Shown: positions 23,223 to 31,396 of the stretch, one piece after another
How the letters are laid out: each line of letters starts with the position of its first letter
How positions within the stretch are numbered: the stretch's first letter is position 1
Source: Clostridia bacterium
GTDB taxonomy: Bacteria; Bacillota; Clostridia; Christensenellales; Aristaeellaceae
Direction of reading: 5' to 3'
DNA length: 64,000 nucleotides
Assembly: GCA_017447185.1 (NCBI GenBank)
Contig: JAFSOC010000013.1
Location: 1 to 64,000 of the forward strand
Notes under the pieces: generated by a model
What the model was told of the DNA's origin: nothing
The model's database searches: none
The model's input: the letters and a program-made list of their open reading frames with translations, nothing else
Program-made: the position numbers and the translations under genes

Positions 23223-24554
23223 ATGAGCAGAAAACAAAAAGGAAAGAGCACCGGCCCGCAGCCGCGGAAAACAGCTGCCCCGGCCGCGAAAAAGGCGCCG
23301 GAAAAGCCAGATCTGCCGGCTGTCGGAGCAAGCGTTTCCAAACCGGCGATGCCGGATAAACGCCGCCGGATCAAAAGGCTGCACGAGGTCACGGCCGCGG
23401 ATGATATCAGATACCGCGGGCCGCTCTCTTACCAGGGCTTTCAGGCGCTGGGCTGGGCCTGTATTGTCGCTTCCGTTCTTCGGCTGATCCTGGCTATCAG
23501 CAGTAGCAAAAATCCCCAGCTGTACGAGGACACCGGAACACTGATGAGCATATTGACTTATCTGGTGCCGCTCCCGCTTCCCTTCCTGCTGATTGCGAAC
23601 TTCTCACGGATCCTGAACAACAGCGAAGGATATAAAAAACAGCTGCTGCGGAACAGCCTGGCTGCAGCCGCGATCTACGGCATTTCCTGGCTCTTTTTCT
23701 CGCGCTATGTGGTGGGTCTGGCCAGCCAGGTCGTAAAGCAGCCGGAACAGCTCCAGCCCCTGATGAATGATTTCTTTGCGGAACACAACCGTGAGGGTTT
23801 CGTTGCGTTCAACCTGTTTATCGATCTGCTTCTCTGTACACTGACGATGTACTTCCTGAACGCGCATCCAAAGCGGGTCTTTACCGGCAGAAAGGTGATC
23901 GTTCTGCGGCTGTTTGCCCTGCTGCCCATTGCTTATGAAGCGGCGTCGATCTGGCTCAAGATCCAAAGTGCGCTGGGTAATATCGTCCTGCCCTTCTGGT
24001 CTTTCCCGCTGCTGACCGTCAAGCCCCCGATGACCTTCCTGCTCTTCCTCTTCCTTTCTCTCCATATGAGCGGGCGGGAGCTGCGCTTCCGGAAAAACGG
24101 CCGCACCCATGAGGATTATCTGGAGTATCTCAAAACGAACCGGAACGCATTCCATTTTTCCGTCTGTCTTGCGGTCGCCATGGTGGCCGCCACGTTCCTG
24201 GATTTCATCCTGGCGGGGCTGGTATCAAGGATCATCGCAGGCACAGCCGGAATCCCGGTGGAGAATTCGGAACAATTTGTAAGCTGCCTGCTGGCGGCGA
24301 AAGCGGCTGGCTTCGGCCAGTCCTGGCCCCTGCTCTTTGCCGCTCCGTTCGTACTGCTGTATTCCTACAATAAAGTTCCCAAGCAGCCGCTGATCAGCAT
24401 ATTGATCCCGCTGGCTGCCATCGTGATCATCATCCTGCTGGTCTTTGAAGCCGTATACCAGGGAATCAGCTATTTTGTAACAGAGGATCGAAAGATCGAT
24501 ATTGATATGATCAGAACCATTCTGCCCCAGATCACGCAGATGCTGAGCCTGTAG
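23223..24554 (+). CDS. Polytopic membrane protein of unknown function, 443 aa
   Basis: The first 60 residues are basic and rich in Lys, Pro and Ala (KGKSTGPQPRKTAAPAAKKA), probably cytoplasmic. Then come about eight hydrophobic helices (for example ALGWACIVASVLRLILAI, and the C-terminal ISILIPLAAIVIIILLVFEA). No transporter motif I recognise. It is the first gene of a four-gene operon (AAGGAGA upstream, 31 nt to the next). It could be a membrane partner for the channel-like protein that follows. Confidence 0.55.
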   Translation: MSRKQKGKSTGPQPRKTAAPAAKKAPEKPDLPAVGASVSKPAMPDKRRRIKRLHEVTAADDIRYRGPLSYQGFQALGWACIVASVLRLILAISSSKNPQLYEDTGTLMSILTYLVPLPLPFLLIANFSRILNNSEGYKKQLLRNSLAAAAIYGISWLFFSRYVVGLASQVVKQPEQLQPLMNDFFAEHNREGFVAFNLFIDLLLCTLTMYFLNAHPKRVFTGRKVIVLRLFALLPIAYEAASIWLKIQSALGNIVLPFWSFPLLTVKPPMTFLLFLFLSLHMSGRELRFRKNGRTHEDYLEYLKTNRNAFHFSVCLAVAMVAATFLDFILAGLVSRIIAGTAGIPVENSEQFVSCLLAAKAAGFGQSWPLLFAAPFVLLYSYNKVPKQPLISILIPLAAIVIIILLVFEAVYQGISYFVTEDRKIDIDMIRTILPQITQMLSL

Positions 24555-24585
24555 CCGGATCGGGCGGAGAAAACGGAGGACCTGT

Positions 24586-25485
24586 ATGAAAAAAGAAAAG
24601 AAACCTGCCGGCCGCATCGAAAGGCATCCGATGATCCTGACCGTTCCGGAAATGATCTTCACTTTCCTGAGTATTCCTTTCTGCATCATGAGCGCTTATG
24701 GATTGGCATCAGGTTCCAGTGATGAATTCGTAAAAGTCCTGCAGCTGGCCTTCCTGATGATCGGACTGATGCGGCTTTTCCGGGCGCTCGGGAATCGCTA
24801 CCGGAAACCCGCGCCGGCGCTGAAAGGACTGGACCTGGCCGCGGCGTGCATCATGATCCTGTGCGTGATCCCGCTGCAGCTGCGAAACCAGTTTCCGCAA
24901 GCTCACGAATGGGCCTGCAAACTGTTTGTGGTCATCGTGCTGGCCGGACGGATCCTGTCCGTTGTACAGACGCCGAAACGGGCCAATATCCTGCAGAATA
25001 TCGTACTGGCCGGTTTTGTGATATTTATGACCATCAACCTGTGGAATAAAGACACCTGTTTCCTGGGCGAAGGCAGTACGCTCACCCTGGCGGCCTATTT
25101 ATCGCTGGTCAATATCATGTCCTTTGCCTTCTCGCATATCCAGCTGGACCTGCTGCAGAACATCGTGCGCAGGACCTATGCCGTGGAGATCCTCTTCGGC
25201 CTGCTGATGCTGATCCTTTCCTCCTCCTGGGCCCTGACGTTTATGGAAGAAGGTATCGCCTCCTATAAGGATGCGCTTTGGTACTGCTTCGCGCTGGTGA
25301 CAACGATCGGATTCGGTGATATCACCGCGGTCACGGACCTGGGCCGCACTATGTCCGTCGTACTCGGGATCTACGGGATCATCGTGGTCGCGCTGATCAC
25401 CTCGATCATCGTCAACTTCTACGGAGAGATCAAAAAAACCCGCCCCGGAGATGAAGCAGGAGCCGAAAACACCGATCCCGAATAA
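24586..25485 (+). CDS. Potassium-channel-like membrane protein
   Basis: A 299-residue protein. Six or so hydrophobic helices precede a pore region ALWYCFALVTTIGFGDITAV, whose TTIGFGD is the K+ selectivity-filter motif, then LGRTMSVVLGIYGIIVVALI as the final helix. No voltage-sensor Arg repeats are evident, and no cytosolic RCK domain is present. It resembles small ion-channel (Ion_trans_2) proteins. The C-terminal 20 residues are hydrophilic. GGAGGA precedes the ATG. Function as a K+ channel is inferred from the filter alone. Confidence 0.7.
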   Translation: MKKEKKPAGRIERHPMILTVPEMIFTFLSIPFCIMSAYGLASGSSDEFVKVLQLAFLMIGLMRLFRALGNRYRKPAPALKGLDLAAACIMILCVIPLQLRNQFPQAHEWACKLFVVIVLAGRILSVVQTPKRANILQNIVLAGFVIFMTINLWNKDTCFLGEGSTLTLAAYLSLVNIMSFAFSHIQLDLLQNIVRRTYAVEILFGLLMLILSSSWALTFMEEGIASYKDALWYCFALVTTIGFGDITAVTDLGRTMSVVLGIYGIIVVALITSIIVNFYGEIKKTRPGDEAGAENTDPE

Positions 25486-25504
25486 ATCAAAAGGAGAAAG
25501 ACCA

Positions 25505-27337
25505 ATGAAAAAAAAGCTTTCAACAATCCTGGCAATCGTAATGCTGCTGGCACTGGCAATCCCTGCCTTGGCCGAAAGCGGTGAAGCCGCAGCCGCAGAG
25601 CCCGGCGCTTATACGGACAAGACCGTGGGTGTCTTCCGCAGCGAACTTACCGATGAAACCGCGACAGTACGTTACTACGCTGACGCCGGTTCCATTGCCT
25701 ATATGAGCATTGCAGATTACTACGCCGTCATGCTGCCCGGACAGTCGATGACCGTCACTCCGGCAGAAGACGGAAAATATACACTCACCAATCCCTGCGG
25801 CAGCGCCGAGGTAGATGTGAAAGCGGATACGCTGACCTCCGCCAATTATGCTGCCTTTACCAACCTCATGGGACAGGTCCAGGAAGGGATGGAAAACATC
25901 TATCTGGACGGCTATCCCTTTATCCGGGTCATCGGGGCGGAGTACTCCAATGCGCCTAAGCCGGTGACCTTCCGGTTCGGGGATTACGGCATCGACCTGC
26001 GGGCGGACGACGAACAGGTTTATTTCCCGCTTGGTACGCTGTCCGATATGTTTTCGAATATGGATTATATCTATTCCAGCTTTAACAATGTCAATCTCTA
26101 TGTTAACATGGATAACGACATGGACTTCATGTATATACGGGATCCGAAATACTTTGATTCCATTCTGGACAGAGAGACACGCGATGCGGAGCTGGCAGCT
26201 TTCACCTACAGCGAACTCTGTTTCGTTTTCGACAACCTGTATGGCTTCCCCGGCCGCGGAATCCTGTGTGAGGACGCCGCGCTGGAAGAGGTTGGCCTGG
26301 ACAAAGCGCTGGCGGACTTCGGGCCTGCCGGCACACGCACGAAGGAACTGCTGCTGAGTACAGACTGGGTTGATTATTTCATGGGTATGACCCGTCTGAG
26401 CATGCTGGTGGACGACGGCGGACATACTTCCCTGTCCATTCAGGCGCATGCCAACCTATATACGAACCCGGAACGCGCGTGGCTGGTTGAAAAGCTGTCA
26501 GCGGAAAACCTGTTTGACACTTATTTCTCGGATTTCTCTGACGTGATGGCGCGTATTCCCGACGGCATAACCAACCTGACCGGACTCCTGGACCTGCGGA
26601 AAGAATTGCTGGGAGAAGGCCACTACTTCACCAAAGGCGATACCGCCATGTATTCCATGAACGGTTTTGTGGCTGACAAAGCCCCCTGGTATGAGTACTA
26701 CGCCAAAGGCGGAAGCTTCGACGACTATGACGAAACCGTGTTTATGGGGCTGGTTTCTGCCATGAACAAGGCGCAGGCCGATCCTGAAATTAAAAACTTT
26801 GTCATTGACCTGAGTACCAACGGCGGCGGCAGCGCCGATGTGCTGATGGCCCTCTACAGTCTGATTACAGGCAACCGGGAATGTGTGCTGAAATACCAGA
26901 ATGTCCTGCAGGAGCAGAATATCGACCAACGTTTTCTCGTCGACCGGAACTTTGACGGGAAATTCGATGAATCTGACGCGGATGTCTGCTATGATCTGAA
27001 CTTTGCGGTGCTGGCCGGCAGGGAATCCTACTCCTGCGGAAACCTGTTCCCCTCCATGATGAAAGATCTCGGATACATGACCCTGGGTGAGCGTTCCGGC
27101 GGCGGCGCCTGCACAATCCTGGAACTGAACACGGCGGATGGTTTCTTTTACCACATCTCCGCCTATCAGATGAGGCTGACAAACGCCGCGGGAGAAGTCA
27201 TTGACGCCGGAATCGTACCGGATGCGGAACTGGTTAAAACCGACGCTGACGGGCAACAGGATTACTCGGACTTCTACAACCTTGATCTGCTGTCCGATCT
27301 GATAAATGAATTCTATGCAGAGGAAGGCGCTGCATAA
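25505..27337 (+). CDS. Secreted S41-peptidase-like protein
   Basis: A 610-residue protein with signal peptide (MKKKLSTILAIVMLLALAI, cut near ALA). The C-terminal domain has the S41 arrangement: FVIDLSTNGGGSADVLMALYS (family: iiDLRnNgGG), then FAVLAGRESYSCGNLFPSMM with the Ser of ESYSCGN at the nucleophile position, GERSGGGACTI, and VPDAELV. No PDZ domain is visible. The upstream 340 residues are beta-rich and unassigned. It would cleave or bind exported proteins. Catalytic Lys was not located with confidence. Confidence 0.75.
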   Translation: MKKKLSTILAIVMLLALAIPALAESGEAAAAEPGAYTDKTVGVFRSELTDETATVRYYADAGSIAYMSIADYYAVMLPGQSMTVTPAEDGKYTLTNPCGSAEVDVKADTLTSANYAAFTNLMGQVQEGMENIYLDGYPFIRVIGAEYSNAPKPVTFRFGDYGIDLRADDEQVYFPLGTLSDMFSNMDYIYSSFNNVNLYVNMDNDMDFMYIRDPKYFDSILDRETRDAELAAFTYSELCFVFDNLYGFPGRGILCEDAALEEVGLDKALADFGPAGTRTKELLLSTDWVDYFMGMTRLSMLVDDGGHTSLSIQAHANLYTNPERAWLVEKLSAENLFDTYFSDFSDVMARIPDGITNLTGLLDLRKELLGEGHYFTKGDTAMYSMNGFVADKAPWYEYYAKGGSFDDYDETVFMGLVSAMNKAQADPEIKNFVIDLSTNGGGSADVLMALYSLITGNRECVLKYQNVLQEQNIDQRFLVDRNFDGKFDESDADVCYDLNFAVLAGRESYSCGNLFPSMMKDLGYMTLGERSGGGACTILELNTADGFFYHISAYQMRLTNAAGEVIDAGIVPDAELVKTDADGQQDYSDFYNLDLLSDLINEFYAEEGAA

Positions 27338-27354
27338 GCAGGAGGATAGTTATC

Positions 27355-28248
27355 ATGAAGAAAAAAACGGTTATGGCCGTTCCGGCAGCCTGTTTTTGCG
27401 GGGTGGTCGCGGTATGTGTCATCGGCATCATCCTGGGTTCATTCCGCGATTTTGACATCAACGCGGCACTGGCCAACAAAACAGATCTGGGAGCTTTCTT
27501 TGCCACCTACGGGTCCTATTTTTCCTACTGCCTCTATCCGGCTGCCGGCGCATGCCTGTACGTCGGGCTGAAAGCAAAGGGCGAAAAGTTCCGTCTGCTG
27601 GCCTGGGTCCTTCTGCTGCTGGGATGCTTTATGGCGGTCTATTACTCCAACAGCTATAACGGCAAAGCCGTTCGCGCCCTGTTCGGATATACAGCCGGTG
27701 AGTCCGGCGCCTTCCTTTCCGTGCTGAGCTGGCTGTTCTGGGCCGTGCTGTATGCCTGGGTCCCGTTTGTGGTGATCCGGCTTCTGGATCAGGCGGACCC
27801 TGATAAACTCATTGCGGTAGGCGCAGCCATCCTGATCGCCGGAATCGCGGCGGATAATGTGAACCTGTGGCTCAAGCAGGTGGCATCCCGCCCTCGCTAC
27901 AAGTACCTGATCACCCTGGAGGATCCCGCTTCCGAATACCGGAACTGGTGGCAGATGATTCCGAACCTGGCAGGCAGCAATGACAATTTCAAAAGCTGGC
28001 CCAGCGGAAACATGACCATTGCCAGCATGATGTTCTCCCTGCCGATGCTCACGGACACGATGAAGAACCGGAGTTCAAAGAAGAACATGGCCGCCTTTGT
28101 CATTGCCTGCCTGTTTGTGGCAGTCTACGGCTATAACCGCATCCACATGACAAATCATTTCCTGTCAGACGTCTGCTTCGGCACGCTCATCACATATATC
28201 ATTTATGCAGTGATCAGTACAGCCTTCATGAAGGCAGCAGAAAAGTAA
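27355..28248 (+). CDS. PAP2-like membrane protein with altered motif
   Basis: A 297-residue protein with about six membrane helices. The phosphatase motifs are KQVASRPRYKY (motif 1), KSWPSGNMT (motif 2, usually PSGH) and YNRIHMTNHFLSD (motif 3). Motif 2 has Asn in place of the conserved His and motif 3 has Asn instead of the first Ser, so catalysis may be changed or lost. Last gene of the four-gene operon. The stop is followed by a hairpin at 28274-28312. Confidence 0.7.
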   Translation: MKKKTVMAVPAACFCGVVAVCVIGIILGSFRDFDINAALANKTDLGAFFATYGSYFSYCLYPAAGACLYVGLKAKGEKFRLLAWVLLLLGCFMAVYYSNSYNGKAVRALFGYTAGESGAFLSVLSWLFWAVLYAWVPFVVIRLLDQADPDKLIAVGAAILIAGIAADNVNLWLKQVASRPRYKYLITLEDPASEYRNWWQMIPNLAGSNDNFKSWPSGNMTIASMMFSLPMLTDTMKNRSSKKNMAAFVIACLFVAVYGYNRIHMTNHFLSDVCFGTLITYIIYAVISTAFMKAAEK

Positions 28249-28273
28249 CAATAAAACATAATTCCTGTTGACG

Positions 28274-28312
28274 GGGCTGTCTCACTAAGAGGAAGTGAGG
28301 CAGTCCTTTTTC
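28274..28312 (+). terminator. Hairpin terminator at the left end of the IS remnant
   Basis: GGCTGTCTCACT pairs with AGTGAGGCAGTCC, followed by TTTTTC. It would end the four-gene operon. Confidence 0.7.
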
Positions 28313-28383
28313 TATGGATAAAGAACATACCAAAAACACCCGAAACCATAAAGGAATCGGGCATTTGCAGTATAATGTAGGTG

Positions 28384-28710
28384 ATGAAACAAACACTAAA
28401 CCTGCAGTCCAATTATAGCGCGATAGAGAACGGATATCAACTGTGGATTCCGCTGGACTGCAGCATCAGTATTCCCGAGGATGATCCGGTGAGATTGCTC
28501 AATCGATCCATTCAGGCTGAAGGAACATTTGCATTCGCCAAAGAGGATATGGATTTCCGAAGATTCCTCACCAGAGGAAAGAAAAAAGTTGAAGCGGAAT
28601 GGCTGCTCCTGAGTCTGGCAATTAACATTCTCAAGCTGCATTTTAAAATCCAAAAAGGCCGCTTGGGAACTGCTTTGAAGGTTCCGGAGTCTTTTCCCAA
28701 AGGTTTATGA
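28384..28710 (+). pseudogene. IS1182-family transposase remnant with internal deletion
   Basis: The N-terminal part (WIPLDCSISIPEDDPVRLLN) matches the start of IS1182 transposases and the C-terminal part (DMDFRRFLTRGKKKVEAEWL, then LAINILKLHFKIQ) their end, joined near residues 48-50 (SIQAEGTF). The central catalytic region, about 300-400 residues in full-length members, is missing. The junction is in frame, so a 108-residue fusion could still be made but would not transpose. Confidence 0.7.
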
Positions 28711-28813
28711 GCTTTTAATCCGGTCATTTCCCAAAGAAATATGCAAAAAAATGGCATCTGTGTTTACTGCGTCGCTGTATCCCGGACGATTGATGGTTTT
28801 TGAGCAAATTAAG

Positions 28814-28861
28814 AGGAGCTGCCTCTTATGATCTTTTCAGATCATTTTGAGACAGCTCCTT
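28814..28861 (-). repeat. Hairpin repeat, copy B
   Basis: AGGAGCTG (28814-28821) pairs with CAGCTCCT (28853-28860), with an inner TTATGATC/GATCAT stem. The reverse complement matches copy A. It also stops the leftward zinc-ribbon transcript, since it lies just after that gene. Confidence 0.75.
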
Positions 28862-28871
28862 TCAGTACCGA

Positions 28872-29162
28872 TCAGAACCGGGCCTGACGCTGTGCTTCGA
28901 AGCACTCACGGCAATACACGGGACGATCTCCGCGGGGCTGGAAAGGAACCTGGGTTTCGCATCCGCAGCCGTCGCAGATGACGGTGAACATCTGGCGGGG
29001 AGCACCGCCGTTGCCGTTCTGAGCCCGACGGGCAGCACGGCAGGCGGGGCAGCGGCTGGGCTCATTCTGGAAGCCCTTCTGCGCGAAAAATTCCTGTTCG
29101 CTCGCAGAGAAAACGAATTCGTTGCCGCACTCACGGCAGGTCAGAGTCTTGTCCTCGTACAT
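28872..29162 (-). CDS. Zinc-ribbon domain protein, 96 aa
   Basis: Two zinc ribbons: CRECG and CPAC (residues 9-13 and about 38-41), and CDGCG with CREC (about 64-68 and 84-87). The second part PFQPRGDRPVYCRECFEAQR is typical of the CxxC_CXXC_SSSS type. Family members occur widely in Clostridia and have no assigned function. AGGAGG before the ATG. Single gene with its own promoter. Confidence 0.85.
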   Translation of the reverse strand: MYEDKTLTCRECGNEFVFSASEQEFFAQKGFQNEPSRCPACRAARRAQNGNGGAPRQMFTVICDGCGCETQVPFQPRGDRPVYCRECFEAQRQARF

Positions 29163-29299
29163 GGATAAATCCTCCTAAATAAATGTTGTTTACCCGCGCC
29201 ATTGGTGATGAACTGTGCCCCGTTCCATTCAATGGTTATGAGAAACAACCATGGAGGAAATGAACCGCAATAACGACCAGGGGTTGGGTTTACCATGAA

Positions 29300-29328
29300 A
29301 TTATAACATGGTGTTTTTATTTTGTACA
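29300..29328 (-). promoter_or_regulatory. Promoter of the zinc-ribbon gene
   Basis: TGTACA, 17 bp, TATAAT on the minus strand (plus 29323-29328 and 29300-29305). The leader is about 130 nt and contains CCATTG/CAATGG arms. Confidence 0.6.
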
Positions 29329-29397
29329 GAACTTTTTTGTCAAAAAAAGGAAATCAGTGGCCCACAAAAGCCCACTCTTCCCCTTTTAGATAAAATA

Positions 29398-29406
29398 TGT
29401 TATACT
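29398..29406 (+). promoter_or_regulatory. Extended -10 promoter of the LysM peptide gene
   Basis: TGT followed by TATACT (29398-29406), an extended -10 element with no clear -35. The leader to the ATG is about 140 nt. Confidence 0.5.
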
Positions 29407-29551
29407 GATGTCGGAAAGATTTCAAAAAAATTCCAAAAAAGATTTTCTGTTTTTACTGCCATCCCCCCAAAGTCATCCGTATATACTGGTGCCGGGAGGA
29501 AAACCGGCGGAAAAAGTAAGAAAGTAAAACAAATTTAAGGAGGATACAAAA

Positions 29552-29812
29552 ATGGAAAACAACCTGAACGAACTGAACCTGAATGAACTGGAAGAAGTCA
29601 CCGGCGGCAAGCGCCACTTCAAGCCCGAACCCGATCGTGCCGGCTGGATTCAGCACAAGGTGCAGCCCGGAGATACCCTGATCCGTATCGCACAGCGGTA
29701 CAACGTCATCAGCTACAAGCTGATCATCAAGTGGAATCCCCACATTGACCGGAACACCAACATCATCGTGGACGGCGAATACCTGTGGGTCCTGCCGAAC
29801 GCCCGCAGCTGA
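29552..29812 (+). CDS. Double-glycine-leader LysM peptide, 86 aa
   Basis: The first 19 residues (LNELNLNELEEVTGG, from residue 5) form a bacteriocin-type leader with Leu/Glu spacing and a GG cleavage site. The remaining 67 residues are one LysM domain: QHKVQPGDTLIRIAQRYNV, then WNPHIDRNTNIIVDGEYLWV. Leaders of this kind are cut and exported by C39-peptidase ABC transporters, and LysM binds peptidoglycan or chitin. This would give a secreted wall-binding mini-protein of 7-8 kDa. AAGGAGG 7 nt upstream. A terminator follows. No C39 transporter is in the window. Confidence 0.85.
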   Translation: MENNLNELNLNELEEVTGGKRHFKPEPDRAGWIQHKVQPGDTLIRIAQRYNVISYKLIIKWNPHIDRNTNIIVDGEYLWVLPNARS

Positions 29813-29835
29813 TCTCCCCGAACCAACATACACAG

Positions 29836-29866
29836 CGCTCCCTGCGAAAGCAGGGAGCGTGATTTT
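29836..29866 (+). terminator. Terminator of the LysM peptide gene
   Basis: CGCTCCCTGC and GCAGGGAGCG with a GAAA tetraloop, followed by TGATTTTT. It abuts the stop of the leftward NlpC/P60 gene. Confidence 0.9.
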
Positions 29867-30756
29867 TATGGCTGATTCGTCTGGGACTCTGTCTGCTGTC
29901 CTGTTTGTTCTTCCTTCTTTTCCGGCCGCTTCTTCCAGCGGACAAACCGGTAGGTTCTTTCCGCAGTCAGGTCTGTCACCTGCAGGTGATACCCTTCCAG
30001 TTCAAAGCAGGGAATCTCCACCCCGTCCCCGTCCGCCGTCTTCACGGGAGCCGCCTCCGGCGGCACATCCAGGATCGTCACGATGACCCCGCCGAAGGGC
30101 GGAATCAGGTCCTCCTGCCCCGTCTCCTCCAGGTAAGCCCGGTAGCGTTCCTGATACTCGATGCTGCCGGTACAGTGGATCAGCAGCGGATAGGACAGAT
30201 AGGGCGCCAGCTCCTCCGGCACCGATTTTTCGTCATATCCAAAGGACCGCAGCGTGCCGATATAGATAGCGATATGGAAGCCGCCTGAGGTATGCCGGAT
30301 GGCCAGCAGGTCCCCGATCCGCAGCGCCTGGGCCCGCTTTTCCCCGGTGGCCTTCAGCGCCTTGTAGATCCCGATGTCCGGATGGGTCTTGTAGCTCAGC
30401 AGCCGGGAAATGGAATCATGCTCCGTGTAGCCCATATGGATCCCGACCCACCGGGTGAACCCGGCGCAGTCCAGTCCGTACAGGTATTTCTGGTCCATCT
30501 TGTAATAATCCGAATTCTGGCCCGGGGAAGCCGGCTTCAGGATGTTCTTCACACTCCGCCCGCCCCAGAAATACGGGCAGCCCAGCGGAAAGCGGGCGGC
30601 GATCTCCGTGCCGTTTTCCGCGTTGTAGCGGACCAGGAAGGGATTTTCCTCCTCCAGCATGGACAGGGCCAGATCCAGCACCCTGGACTTCTCTGCCCCC
30701 GCGGCTGCCGGCAACAGCATCAGCAGGGCCAGCAGCAGGGCCGCGATTCTCTTCAT
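29866..30756 (-). CDS. Secreted NlpC/P60-like protein
   Basis: A 296-residue protein with a signal peptide (RIAALLLALLMLLPAAAGA). The catalytic pattern of NlpC/P60 appears in YGLDCAGFTRWVG (Cys), GGFHIAIYIGT (His) and LLIHCTGS (third residue), with an N-terminal domain before it. Such enzymes cut peptidoglycan peptides. The C terminus is a Gln/Glu/Thr tail (EEQTGQQTESQTNQP) that is probably extended. The gene converges with the LysM peptide gene. Confidence 0.8.
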   Translation of the reverse strand: MKRIAALLLALLMLLPAAAGAEKSRVLDLALSMLEEENPFLVRYNAENGTEIAARFPLGCPYFWGGRSVKNILKPASPGQNSDYYKMDQKYLYGLDCAGFTRWVGIHMGYTEHDSISRLLSYKTHPDIGIYKALKATGEKRAQALRIGDLLAIRHTSGGFHIAIYIGTLRSFGYDEKSVPEELAPYLSYPLLIHCTGSIEYQERYRAYLEETGQEDLIPPFGGVIVTILDVPPEAAPVKTADGDGVEIPCFELEGYHLQVTDLTAERTYRFVRWKKRPEKKEEQTGQQTESQTNQP

Positions 30757-30791
30757 CCCGCATGTTCCTCCCCTTTGTTTCAGACCCGTTT

Positions 30792-30820
30792 ATTGTACCC
30801 GGAAATCCTTTGCTTTACAA
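30792..30820 (-). promoter_or_regulatory. Promoter of the NlpC/P60 gene
   Basis: TTGTAA, 17 bp, TACAAT on the minus strand (plus 30815-30820 and 30792-30797). Shares its -35 with the divergent promoter. Confidence 0.6.
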
Positions 30821-30843
30821 CCCCGCGCCCTTTCCGGTATAAT
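30814..30843 (+). promoter_or_regulatory. Promoter of the phosphoesterase/SRAP operon
   Basis: TTTACA (30814-30819), an 18-bp spacer and TATAAT (30838-30843). Its -35 overlaps the -35 of the opposite-facing NlpC promoter. Confidence 0.6.
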
Positions 30844-30887
30844 CCGGACAAAGGCCGGAAAAAGGCCGGAAAGAGCGGGAAAGAAGC

Positions 30888-31373
30888 ATGGAAGCGCACA
30901 AAGCGGATCCCGGTACCGTCCGGGTCGCGGTCCTGTCCGATACCCATGGCCTGCTGCGGCGGGAAGTGGTGGCCGAACTGCAGGACTGTACCCATATCCT
31001 CCACGCCGGGGACATCATCCGGGAGACAGACCTGGATGAACTGCGCCTCTATGGAAATATCTATGCAGTCCGGGGCAACAACGACGTGTGGCAGCCGGGC
31101 CTGCGTGACCTGGCAGGCCTCCTGCGCTTCTCCATCGCCGGTGTGTCCTTCCTGATGACCCACGATCCCTGGGACGTTCCCCGGGACCTGGAAGGCGTGC
31201 AGGTGGTCATCTGCGGCCATACCCACAAATACCGTATGGAAGAGATTGACGGCCGCCTGTGGCTGAATCCCGGCAGCTGCGGCCGTGCCCGCTTCGGCGG
31301 CGATGTCACCATGGCAAAAATGCTCCTGCGGGACAGGAAAGTCCTGCGGGTGGACCGGATTGATTTTGACTGA
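30888..31373 (+). CDS. YfcE/MJ0936-type phosphodiesterase
   Basis: A 161-residue calcineurin-like phosphoesterase. VLSDTHGLL (metal site 1), HAGDI (site 2), VRGNND (bridging Asn), MTHD and CGHTHKYR (metal-binding His) and NPGSCG follow the family order. These small enzymes hydrolyse phosphodiesters, often cAMP-like or nucleic acid model substrates. Natural substrate unknown. The next gene follows 23 nt later, so they are co-transcribed. Confidence 0.9.
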   Translation: MEAHKADPGTVRVAVLSDTHGLLRREVVAELQDCTHILHAGDIIRETDLDELRLYGNIYAVRGNNDVWQPGLRDLAGLLRFSIAGVSFLMTHDPWDVPRDLEGVQVVICGHTHKYRMEEIDGRLWLNPGSCGRARFGGDVTMAKMLLRDRKVLRVDRIDFD

Positions 31374-31396
31374 AATAAAAAGCTGGAGGAAGGAAA

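Larger units (their letters stand above)
28271..28862 (+). mobile_element. Decayed IS1182-like element
   Basis: The left end carries GGGGCTGTCTCA (28273-28284) and the right end the mirror TGAGACAGCTCC (28848-28859), which are imperfect inverted ends. Between them is a transposase remnant. Length about 590 bp, far below the 1.5-1.8 kb of full elements. The ends are read by eye and were not compared with a database. Confidence 0.6.

Noticed and set aside
29308..29538. 76-codon plus-strand frame before the LysM gene
   Set aside because: It runs through the promoter and leader, lacks a ribosome site and has no recognisable sequence.
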